Source of the DNA: an uncultured Duodenibacillus sp.
GTDB taxonomy: Bacteria; Pseudomonadota; Gammaproteobacteria; Burkholderiales; Burkholderiaceae_F
DNA length: 33,772 nt
NCBI GenBank assembly: GCA_944388865.1
Contig: CALXKM010000046.1
Coordinates: forward strand, 1-33,772
Direction of reading: 5' to 3'
Under the pieces are notes generated by a model. The model was given only the letters and a program-made list of their open reading frames with translations, ran no database searches and was not told the origin of the DNA. Shown here piece by piece: positions 7,299 through 14,373 of this stretch (position 1 is its first letter; the number at the start of each line of letters is the position of its first letter). A program made the position numbers and the translations under genes.

Positions 7299-7349
7299 AA
7301 AGGCGCAAAAGACAGCAAAATCAGCACTGTCTGCGCCTTTCTTCTTTTT
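7299..7349. terminator. Strong terminator between the KTSC gene and a convergent lipoprotein gene
   Basis: AAAGGCGCA (7299-7307) pairs with TGCGCCTTT (7332-7340). After a 3-nt bulge, GACAG (7311-7315) pairs with CTGTC (7327-7331). CTTCTTTTT follows on the plus strand. The A-rich left flank would give a weaker T run for the minus-strand gene, so it may serve both. Confidence 0.85.
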
Positions 7350-7388
7350 GGACGCGCTTGCCGGAATTGCAGAGCGCCAGCTCAAAAG

Positions 7389-7931
7389 TTATTGCTGTGC
7401 ACCCGAGCGCTGATTTTGGATGTAAACGTCAACGATCTCGTCGGCGCGTTGAACCTTACGGTCATCGACGGCCTCCTGCACCTTGACCTGGCTTTGCGCC
7501 CTTCTTACCTCCAGCCGCTTGAGTTCAAGATTGAGCGCACGCTGCTCATCTTCGTACTTTTCATCACGCGCGGCCTTGCGGGCGGCCTCTTTAGCTGCAG
7601 CCCTGCGCGAAGCCTCCTGACGAGCATCAGCTTTTGCCTTGGCCTGACGCTCGATCTGCGCCTGATGCTCCTGCGCCGCCTTTCTGGCATCGAGCTTTTG
7701 CTGAGCCTTGATTCGCACCTCTTCATAATTGCGGCGCACCTCCTCGATCTGCGCCTGCATGGGATCTGCGTAATGCATAGGCTCTGAAGCTGTTTGCTGA
7801 GCAGGATAGTCGGGTGGCACAACGCCAACATACTCAGGCGGAACTTGTGTTTGATAGGGCGGCGGATTTTGCTGCGCCGTCGTGCATCCTGCCGTCACAA
7901 GGGCGGCCGCAACCACAAGAAGCTTTTTCAT
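7389..7931 (-). CDS. Putative lipoprotein with long charged coiled coil
   Basis: 180 residues. The N-terminus is a lipoprotein signal with the lipobox V-T-A-G-C16, so the protein should be lipidated and held in the envelope. A Pro/Gln/Tyr-rich stretch (about 20-50) follows, then an Ala/Lys/Glu/Arg-rich region (about 55-150) that should form a long alpha-helical coiled coil. I recognise no catalytic domain. The build resembles small envelope tethers or structural lipoproteins, but the function is unknown. GGGGGAGG lies upstream of ATG 7931. It sits 46 bp downstream of another lipoprotein gene on the same strand, so the two may be co-transcribed. Confidence 0.75.
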   Translation of the reverse strand: MKKLLVVAAALVTAGCTTAQQNPPPYQTQVPPEYVGVVPPDYPAQQTASEPMHYADPMQAQIEEVRRNYEEVRIKAQQKLDARKAAQEHQAQIERQAKAKADARQEASRRAAAKEAARKAARDEKYEDEQRALNLELKRLEVRRAQSQVKVQEAVDDRKVQRADEIVDVYIQNQRSGAQQ

Positions 7932-7977
7932 AAACCTCCCCCTTCAGCTTGTCTTTTGCAAACAAAACTTTCCGCAA

Positions 7978-8484
7978 CTACCGTCCGCAACCGTAAGGAT
8001 TGTTAGGCTGAATGCGCGTTTCATTGGGCGAAGGAGAAATCATGACAGCGTCTCCCGCACGGAATTCGCATACGCGGCCGACCTGCGCAGAGTTGTAAAT
8101 CTTGTCGCCCACACGGAAAGTAATCTGCACACCGTCCACAAGGTTCTGAGCGCGTCCGCTCAAACCGCGTCCGGATATGCCGCCCAAGGCACCGCCGGCG
8201 ATCGTACCTGCGATCACTGCGTCAGAAGAGCTGCTTACCGATGCACCGATGGCTGCGCCTGCAAGCGCCCCGAGAATAGCGCCAACCTGGCCGCCTTCGC
8301 TGCGCTCAGAAGTATTGCGCACGGCCACCCGGGCGGGCATCACTGAAATAATGCGCACCACCTTGACCTCCTGAGCCTGATTGACCTGCGCAGCGCTGTA
8401 GACGTCGGAGCGATAAACCGATCCGTCGTTGGCGCATCCAGCAAGAACCAGAGCCGAGATCGTGCAAAGCATAAGTTTCTTCAT
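7978..8484 (-). CDS. Glycine-zipper outer-membrane lipoprotein (SlyB/17-kDa antigen type)
   Basis: 168 residues. The lipobox L-V-L-A-G-C17 marks it as a lipoprotein. A Gly/Ala-rich glycine zipper (about residues 64-108, with repeated G-A-x-x-G-A and A-G-G-A-L-G-G patterns) follows. The C-terminal part has a short beta-rich domain (V-D-G-V-Q-I-T-F-R-V-G-D) common to SlyB/PcpL-like proteins. Members associate with the outer membrane, and in enterics SlyB belongs to a stress regulon. The start ATG at 8484 has AAGGA upstream. It is divergent from the nucleotidase gene across a repeat-bearing 216-bp region. Confidence 0.82.
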   Translation of the reverse strand: MKKLMLCTISALVLAGCANDGSVYRSDVYSAAQVNQAQEVKVVRIISVMPARVAVRNTSERSEGGQVGAILGALAGAAIGASVSSSSDAVIAGTIAGGALGGISGRGLSGRAQNLVDGVQITFRVGDKIYNSAQVGRVCEFRAGDAVMISPSPNETRIQPNNPYGCGR

Positions 8485-8541
8485 CTCTTTTTTCCTTCCG
8501 GCCGAAGACTCTCCACCGTCTTTTAGGCCGCCTTTACGACA

Positions 8542-8638
8542 GACGGCAAAGAGAGCGATTTGGTCTGCGGCACTGTTGTTTTTTGTTTCCTATGGATACT
8601 CTACATCGGCAATTGCCGTTTGTCGCACGTTTGCCGTC
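8542..8638. promoter_or_regulatory. Cluster of CGGCAA motifs in a divergent promoter region
   Basis: GACGGCAAA at 8542-8550 has an exact inverted copy TTTGCCGTC at 8630-8638. Between them lies a perfect 12-bp palindrome CGGCAATTGCCG at 8607-8618. All four half-sites share the core CGGCAA. The region separates the SlyB-like lipoprotein from the nucleotidase, so the motifs could be operator sites. No regulator is identified. Confidence 0.4.
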
Positions 8639-8700
8639 ATCTTTGCTGACAAAATCATGCATAGAATGGAAACATTTCTTTTCCGTGCGTCCTTTTTTTC

Positions 8701-10395
8701 ATGCTTGCTCACGATTTTTTGCCTTACAAGTCTTTCCTTGCGCCTTCGATCAGAAACGCAGCTTTCTCAGCAATGGCTGCAGCAGTTCTTTCATCTGCCT
8801 GCTGCAGCTCACCAGCGGCCGATCTGGAGCTTACCGTGGTGCATGTCAACGACACGCACAGCTACGCGGCGGGAACCTCTTCCAAAGGTCTTCCCTGCTA
8901 CGACCCTCAGGCCTGCTATGGAGGTTTTGGCCGCATTGCCGCCTTTATCCAAAACCAAAAGGCCTTGCATAAAAATGTTCTAGTCCTTGATGCGGGGGAT
9001 TTTTGGCAAGGAACGCTTTATTTCAGTTCCGGGCGCGAAACCTTTGCGCTTGAACTCGAACGGGCCATGCCCTATGACGCCATCACACTCGGCAACCACG
9101 AATTTGATCTCGGCTGCAAGGCTGCAGCCGACTACATTGCCCGCCTCGGCAAGCCTGTTGTTGCAGCCAACATACTCAGAAACAAGGACTGTCCGCTCTC
9201 CAAGGCGCCCTTTGTTCCCTACATAATCCGCTCCTTTGACGGTGTTCGCGTAGCCGTCATCGGTTTGGCAAATGACGAAGTCCTAGAAATCTCCAAGGCG
9301 TGCCCCCATACGCAGTTCATCGAACGAAAAGAAGCGCTGCAAAAAGCCGTTCATGAGCTGCAGCGCCAGGGCATTGAGCACATCATCGTGCTCTCGCATA
9401 TCGGCTACGAGGCCGACATGGAACTCGCGCGCAGCGTCTCAGGCGTTGATCTTTTCGTGGGCGGGCACACGCACAGCGTGCTTGGCAAACACCCGGCGAG
9501 TGAAGGTCCCTACCCGAGCATCATCGAGTCGGCCGACGGCAGCCGTTCGCTAGTCGTACAGGCAGGGCTTGCCGCGCGCTTTGCGGGCAGCTTGACCCTT
9601 ACCTTTGATGAGAAGGGCTGCATCTCATCATTTTCAGGGGAGTTGCAGGAGCTTTCAGCCGGCATGCCGCGCGAGCCTCGCGTTGACGAACTCGTTGCAA
9701 AACAAAGCAAAATCATTGCCGCCAAACTGAAGACATCCCTCTCGCAGGCCCCTGACATGGGGCCCGATGGCCTTGACTATTGCCGCGAGGCAGAGTGTCC
9801 GGCCGGCATGTTGACGGCCGATGCATATCTCGCCTTTGGAAAACCCGCCGGCGCTGTGGCCGCCATCGTCAACAGCGGCTCAATTCGCTCAGGCATCCCC
9901 GCCGGAGCCGTCTCCTATGCCGATCTTTTGAGTATGCACCCGTTCGGCAACCGTCTGATGGTGCTTGATCTAAGCGGAGCCGTGATTCGAAAAGCTCTCG
10001 AGCACGGTCTGTCCGACCCGGATCTTGCCGGTCCGCGGCTGCTGCAGACCGCTGGCATCCGCTACCGCGTTGATGCCACGTCTCCCGTCGGCAGCCGCTT
10101 GCGCGAAGTTGAAGTCAAGGATGCTTCTGGTCTCTGGCACTCCCTGTCCGATGAGAAGATCTATCGCACCGTCTTGACCGAATATCTTGCCCAGGGAGGA
10201 GACAAATTTCTGATGTTGCAAAAGGCCGCACAGCAGCTCCCCGATCTGAGCCCGCGCAAAGGCGTTGTCGAAGTACAGGCCGTGATTGAGTATATTAAGA
10301 AGAGCGCCGACGAAAACAACGGCAGACTGCCTGCTGTTGAAGGCGGGCGCATTGCCGGGCTCAAAGGCGCAGCGTTTCAGCTACAGAAAAAATAG
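8701..10395 (+). CDS. Exported 5'-nucleotidase / UDP-sugar hydrolase-like (UshA superfamily) phosphoesterase
   Basis: 564 residues with both domains of the family. The N-terminal metallophosphoesterase has D51-x-H53, D97-A-G-D100, G-N132-H133-E, S-H-I-G and G-G-H-T-H. The C-terminal 5'-nucleotidase domain has N-S-G-S-I-R-S-G, the M-H-P-F-G-N-R motif and a G-G-D-K-F-L substrate loop. It should remove phosphate from nucleotides (or UDP-sugars) outside the cytoplasm. Residues 18-40 form a signal sequence ending S-S-A-C-C-S-S-P-A-A; this could be cut by signal peptidase I, and the lipobox is not canonical. The start is uncertain: ATG 8701 has no ribosome-binding site, and TTG 8719 also fits. The gene appears monocistronic and converges on mgtE. 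Confidence 0.87.
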   Translation: MLAHDFLPYKSFLAPSIRNAAFSAMAAAVLSSACCSSPAADLELTVVHVNDTHSYAAGTSSKGLPCYDPQACYGGFGRIAAFIQNQKALHKNVLVLDAGDFWQGTLYFSSGRETFALELERAMPYDAITLGNHEFDLGCKAAADYIARLGKPVVAANILRNKDCPLSKAPFVPYIIRSFDGVRVAVIGLANDEVLEISKACPHTQFIERKEALQKAVHELQRQGIEHIIVLSHIGYEADMELARSVSGVDLFVGGHTHSVLGKHPASEGPYPSIIESADGSRSLVVQAGLAARFAGSLTLTFDEKGCISSFSGELQELSAGMPREPRVDELVAKQSKIIAAKLKTSLSQAPDMGPDGLDYCREAECPAGMLTADAYLAFGKPAGAVAAIVNSGSIRSGIPAGAVSYADLLSMHPFGNRLMVLDLSGAVIRKALEHGLSDPDLAGPRLLQTAGIRYRVDATSPVGSRLREVEVKDASGLWHSLSDEKIYRTVLTEYLAQGGDKFLMLQKAAQQLPDLSPRKGVVEVQAVIEYIKKSADENNGRLPAVEGGRIAGLKGAAFQLQKK

Positions 10396-10454
10396 TTCAA
10401 TGAAGCGCCAAACTGTGCAGAGTTCGCTCAGGCCTTTGCTGCGATCTATACCGA

Positions 10455-11975
10455 TCAGGCAAAAAAGATTGTCGCCAGGCCCAAAAAGATCATGAAGCCG
10501 CCCGAGTCGGTCATAAAAGTCAAAAGAACCGACCCGCCCATGGCGGGATCTTTTCCAACAGACTTCAAAAACAGCGGAACGGCAAGCCCCATGGCGGCAC
10601 CGAGCACAATGTTGAGCAGCATGGCAAGAGCCATGACGCCTCCGAGCAGCATTCCCTGAGGGCTGTCGTAGTAAAGCGCCCAGGCGCAAAGCCCCGCGAT
10701 TGAGCCCCACACAATGCCGTTGATTAGCGCCACGATGAGCTCCTTGCGAATGAGCCTCATGGTATTGGCCTCAGTCACCTGACCGATGGCCATTGAACGA
10801 ACCAAAAGCGTCAGCGTCTGATTACCCGAATTGCCTGCCATCCCTGCCACTACCGGCATCAGAGCAGCCAAGGCAACCACTCGCGCGATGGTTCCGTCAA
10901 AGGCGCTGATCACGCGCGAGGCAAAAAAGGCCGTGCACAAATTGACGCCCAACCACACCCAGCGGCTTTTTGCTGTACTCCAAACGCTGCCGAAGATGTC
11001 CTGATCCTCATCCAAACCCACGGCTGCATAGGCATCTTCTTCGCTTTCTTCGCGGATGACGTCGACGACTTCATTGACCGTCAGACGCCCGACCAAACGG
11101 CCAGCCTCATCAACCACCGGCGCGCTCACCAAGTCATAGCGCTCGAAGGCCTGTGCCGCGTCGCTGGCGTCATCGAGGGGATTCAAGGTCAGAATGTCGC
11201 TTTGAATCAAATCGGTGATGGATGTCGTCGGCTCATGCACCAGAATCTGGCTCACGGGAAGCGAGCCCTGAAACTTCCCCTGACGGTCAACCACGAAGAC
11301 CTGATCGGTATGATCGGGCAGAGTTTCAAAACGCCTTAAAAAACGCAAAACGATCTCAAGTGTGACATCCTGCCGGATGGAGATCATCTCGAAGTCCATG
11401 CGCGCGCCCACGCTGTCTTCCGGGTAGCTCATGGCCGCGCGCAGCTGCGCGCGCTCTTCGTGCGAAAGCCCTTCCTGAACCTCTGCCACCACATCGGGCG
11501 GCAGGTCTTCGACAAGGTCGGCAATTTCGTCAGTATCGAGCCCCTCGACCGCATCGACCAGATCTTCATGATCCATCGAGTCGATCAGACTCTCACGAAC
11601 GCCGTCGCCGACCTCAATCAGAACATCGCCTTCCTGGTCGTGGCGCACCTCGTTCCAAACGGCCAGACGTTCGTCCTGCGGCAGAGCCTCAAGCACATAG
11701 GCCACGTCAGCCGGATGCAGCTCGGCAATGACCTCTTTTAATTCGCTGATGCCCTGAGCATCAAGCGTAGCCATATCCGGGTTGTCCGGATCGCGCTCAG
11801 GCAGATTGTCTCGCTCATTGGCATCGGCAAAAATCTGCGTGATGCGCTCTAATGCACGGCTTGCCTCTTCGGGATCGCGAGAAAGCAGATCGTCTGCATC
11901 TTCGTTCTCGAAGTCGCTTTTTTCACGATTTTCGATATCCGTCACGACGCGCTTTCCTTGCGGTAAGAGGTTCAT
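10455..11975 (-). CDS. mgtE: Magnesium transporter MgtE
   Basis: 506 residues with the full MgtE order: an acidic N-terminal superhelical domain (about 70-200), paired CBS domains (about 200-330), a plug helix, and a five-span pore domain (about 345-506). The pore signature G-N-S-G-N-Q is at 381-386, and the Asp in T-F-M-T-D-S-G (D490) fits the Mg-binding pore aspartate. In the family the cytosolic domains sense Mg2+ and gate the channel. The start is ATG at 11975 with a weak ribosome-binding site; a -10-like TACAAT lies 84 bp upstream. I see no M-box or other magnesium riboswitch in the 159-bp upstream gap. It converges with the nucleotidase gene with no clear terminator between. Confidence 0.93.
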   Translation of the reverse strand: MNLLPQGKRVVTDIENREKSDFENEDADDLLSRDPEEASRALERITQIFADANERDNLPERDPDNPDMATLDAQGISELKEVIAELHPADVAYVLEALPQDERLAVWNEVRHDQEGDVLIEVGDGVRESLIDSMDHEDLVDAVEGLDTDEIADLVEDLPPDVVAEVQEGLSHEERAQLRAAMSYPEDSVGARMDFEMISIRQDVTLEIVLRFLRRFETLPDHTDQVFVVDRQGKFQGSLPVSQILVHEPTTSITDLIQSDILTLNPLDDASDAAQAFERYDLVSAPVVDEAGRLVGRLTVNEVVDVIREESEEDAYAAVGLDEDQDIFGSVWSTAKSRWVWLGVNLCTAFFASRVISAFDGTIARVVALAALMPVVAGMAGNSGNQTLTLLVRSMAIGQVTEANTMRLIRKELIVALINGIVWGSIAGLCAWALYYDSPQGMLLGGVMALAMLLNIVLGAAMGLAVPLFLKSVGKDPAMGGSVLLTFMTDSGGFMIFLGLATIFFA

Positions 11976-12058
11976 AAGAAAACGAGAAAGTCTGCCTGCA
12001 GACGAAATTTCTTATCATCAAAAGAAACTCCATCCCAAGGGCAAACGCAACGGCGGGC

Positions 12059-12064
12059 ATTGTA
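12059..12064 (-). promoter_or_regulatory. Candidate -10 element upstream of mgtE
   Basis: On the minus strand the sequence reads CGCGGTACAAT. The same 11 bases occur upstream of mpl. No matching -35 at normal spacing is obvious. Confidence 0.35.
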
Positions 12065-12134
12065 CCGCGAAAAGCCTGCCTGCCTATGACAAAAAGATGA
12101 CGCAAACTCTTTTTTGCCGTCGCATTTGTGCGTC

Positions 12135-13400
12135 TTACTTCTGCTCACGCGACTGCCCGCGCCCGGCTCCAACTGCCGTTGCCACGGCACAGACCTGAAA
12201 GATCGCCACGAGAACAAGCGCAAGCGAAAAAAGACGTGCATCAAGAAGAGGACCGACGACAAGAGGCGCAAGCGTCTGTCCGACATCCATGCCGCAGTAA
12301 GTAAAGCCATAAACTCGCCCAAAGCTCTCCGTTCCCAGAAGACTCTTGCATGTACCGCGAATCAACATGTCGCGCGACGGCGTAGCGATGCCAACGCCCA
12401 GTCCCATGAAGGCCATCAGCGGCAGCACGCTCACGGTTCCGAGCAGTTCGCTGGCAAGCAGCAGCGCCATCACGGCTGACATCGTCATGCTGCAGGCTAT
12501 GACGCGATCACTTCTGGGAAATGCTTTGGCAACCCAGCCGCCCGCAAGAATGCCCGTGGTCGAACCCAAAATGTAAGCCGTAAGACTTGCTGTCGACAAT
12601 TCCAGCCCAAGGTCATACACGGCCCGAAAAATGCTAGGCGCAAAGTTTTGCAGGATGCCGAACGCAAAAGAGTTGCAAAAGAAAAAAAGAAAGCAAAGCC
12701 ATACGGCCGCCATTTTCAAAAAGGCAAAACTTGAGATCAAAGACTGATCGCAGCCATTGCTGAGACTTTCGTCGCCTGCATCTTTCTGCGCGTCAGCCTC
12801 CTCGAGTCCCGTACTCTTTGCAAAAATCTCGTGATTGAAAATAAGCGCAACGAGCACCAACAGCGACACGCCCCCGGCGCTTGCGGCCGCCAGCCGCCAA
12901 CTTCCAGTGGCTGAGGCCGCTGCCACCATCATCACGGGCGCAAGCGCCCAGCCGATATTGCCGACAATGGAATGAATGGAAAAAGCAAAGGGAAGCCGAT
13001 CGCCATGCACGGCGCGATTCATGATTGAATAGTCGGCCGGATGAAATACGCTGTTGCCCAGACCCGCAAGCGCAGCCGCAGGAAAGAGCCAGACATAGCC
13101 CTGCGCGCCGGCAAGCAGAAATCCTGCCGCAGCCAAAAGCGCAACGCCTGCATACAGGCAGATGCGTGCACCGAATCGGTCAACGAGCACCCCACTTGCG
13201 GCCTGACCGAGCGAGCTCGTGACGAAGAAAACCGTCATGACGCTTCCCATCTGGGCGAAGCTCGTTTCAAATTCCGGCATGATCCACGCAAAAAGCGATG
13301 GAATCACCAGATGAAAAAAGTGCGAAAGACCATGCGCTACGCCCAAAAGCGTGATGAGCAAAATATCTTGTCGCCTTGTCTGCTCGGCCGACTCAGTCAT
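12135..13400 (-). CDS. Major facilitator superfamily transporter
   Basis: 421 residues with about twelve membrane spans split by a cytoplasmic loop (about 195-225, acidic and polar). The A-like motif G-V-L-V-D-R-F-G-A-R lies between spans 2 and 3. The opening G-V-A-H-G-L-S-H-F-F-H-L-V-I-P-S resembles the Fsr (fosmidomycin resistance)/nitrate-sugar MFS group, and F-H-P-A-D-Y-S-I-M is also typical of that group. The substrate is unknown: efflux or uptake of a small organic ion would both fit. GAAGG precedes ATG 13400. It lies 116 bp after aroE and 159 bp before mgtE on the same strand, so it may be the tail of the mpl-aroE transcript or its own unit. Confidence 0.85.
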   Translation of the reverse strand: MTESAEQTRRQDILLITLLGVAHGLSHFFHLVIPSLFAWIMPEFETSFAQMGSVMTVFFVTSSLGQAASGVLVDRFGARICLYAGVALLAAAGFLLAGAQGYVWLFPAAALAGLGNSVFHPADYSIMNRAVHGDRLPFAFSIHSIVGNIGWALAPVMMVAAASATGSWRLAAASAGGVSLLVLVALIFNHEIFAKSTGLEEADAQKDAGDESLSNGCDQSLISSFAFLKMAAVWLCFLFFFCNSFAFGILQNFAPSIFRAVYDLGLELSTASLTAYILGSTTGILAGGWVAKAFPRSDRVIACSMTMSAVMALLLASELLGTVSVLPLMAFMGLGVGIATPSRDMLIRGTCKSLLGTESFGRVYGFTYCGMDVGQTLAPLVVGPLLDARLFSLALVLVAIFQVCAVATAVGAGRGQSREQK

Positions 13401-13516
13401 AACTTTTACCTTCGTTACTTGTTTTGCTGTCTAGCCGGCGTCTGCAAAAAACCAACGCGGGAAGTTCAGGCGCCATTGCGAGAAACGCCTGAGACTTTTC
13501 CGTGCCAAAACGCCTG

Positions 13517-14329
13517 TCAAGCCTTCTCTGCCGCAGCTCTGAGCGCCATGTAGACAGGCGCCGTATCCGGCGCAACGCCTAACCACACCTTGAAGCTTTC
13601 AGCGGCCTGCTCAATGAGCATTCCAAGGCCGTCTTCGACCCTCGGACAGCCGGACTCGCGCGCCAGACGCATAAAGGGCGTCGAATACTGCGCATAGACC
13701 AAATCGTAGGCCAGCTGCGCGTCGGAAAAAATCGTATTGGGAACTGCCGGAGCAGCCCCTGAGAGTCCGGCGCTCGTCGCATTGATCACAATGTCGTAGC
13801 CGCGGCCAAGATCGGTAAAGGCTGCCGCATGAATGCCCATTTCTTCGGCAAGCGACACGGCGCGGCTCTCGGTGCGGTTGGCCACAGTAATCCGCGCGCA
13901 GCCCAATGGTCTAATGGCGGCAATCACGCCGCGAGCTGCACCGCCTGCGCCGAGCATCAGCACGCGCTTGCCCACGAAATCAAAGCCGCAGCGAGCGCAG
14001 ACATCGTGCACAAAACCCGCACCGTCAGTATTGTCGCCAAAGACCTGATTGCCGCTGAAAGTGATCGTATTCACCGCCCCGGCAACGCGGGCACGCTCGG
14101 TCAATTCAGTGCAGTAATCGGCCGCATCTCGCTTGAAAGGAACTGTGACGTTGGCGCCGTAAGGATTTTGCTCGCGGCGCAGTCTTCCCAGAGAATCAAT
14201 GAAGCAGCCTGGCTCGAAATCAATGCTCTGATAGTCAATCTCTTCGCCGCACTGCGCTGCAAACATGGCGTGAATTTTGGGCGACAGAGAATGCGCAACA
14301 GGGTGTCCAATGACGTAAAACTTTTTCAT
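13517..14329 (-). CDS. aroE: Shikimate dehydrogenase (NADP+)
   Basis: 270 residues; reduces 3-dehydroshikimate to shikimate in aromatic amino acid synthesis. The N-terminal substrate domain has H-S-L-S-P with Ser14 and Ser16, N-V-T-V-P-F-K with Lys66, and D-N-T-D-G with Asp102, the catalytic Lys/Asp pair of AroE. The NADP loop G-A-G-G-A-A-R-G is at 127-134, and A-N-R-T follows, fitting the NADP-selective motif. I choose ATG 14329 because AGGAGG lies 5 bp upstream and M-K-K-F-Y-V-I-G-H-P aligns with the family start. A longer frame from ATG 14374 overlaps the stop of the nuclease gene as ATGA. It is the fourth gene of the mpl-esterase-nuclease-aroE group. Confidence 0.94.
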   Translation of the reverse strand: MKKFYVIGHPVAHSLSPKIHAMFAAQCGEEIDYQSIDFEPGCFIDSLGRLRREQNPYGANVTVPFKRDAADYCTELTERARVAGAVNTITFSGNQVFGDNTDGAGFVHDVCARCGFDFVGKRVLMLGAGGAARGVIAAIRPLGCARITVANRTESRAVSLAEEMGIHAAAFTDLGRGYDIVINATSAGLSGAAPAVPNTIFSDAQLAYDLVYAQYSTPFMRLARESGCPRVEDGLGMLIEQAAESFKVWLGVAPDTAPVYMALRAAAEKA

Positions 14330-14373
14330 TCCGGCCTCCTGCTCAAAGGGATAGTTGCTAAAAATTTTTTCCA

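Noticed and set aside
8429-8983. 184-codon plus frame overlapping the lipoprotein start and nucleotidase
   Set aside because: Only its hydrophobic stretch is notable; the rest is out of frame with the nucleotidase and has no domain.
11976-12134. Possible magnesium riboswitch (M-box or similar) upstream of mgtE
   Set aside because: The 159-bp gap is short, and I see no conserved M-box pairing or terminator/antiterminator pair.
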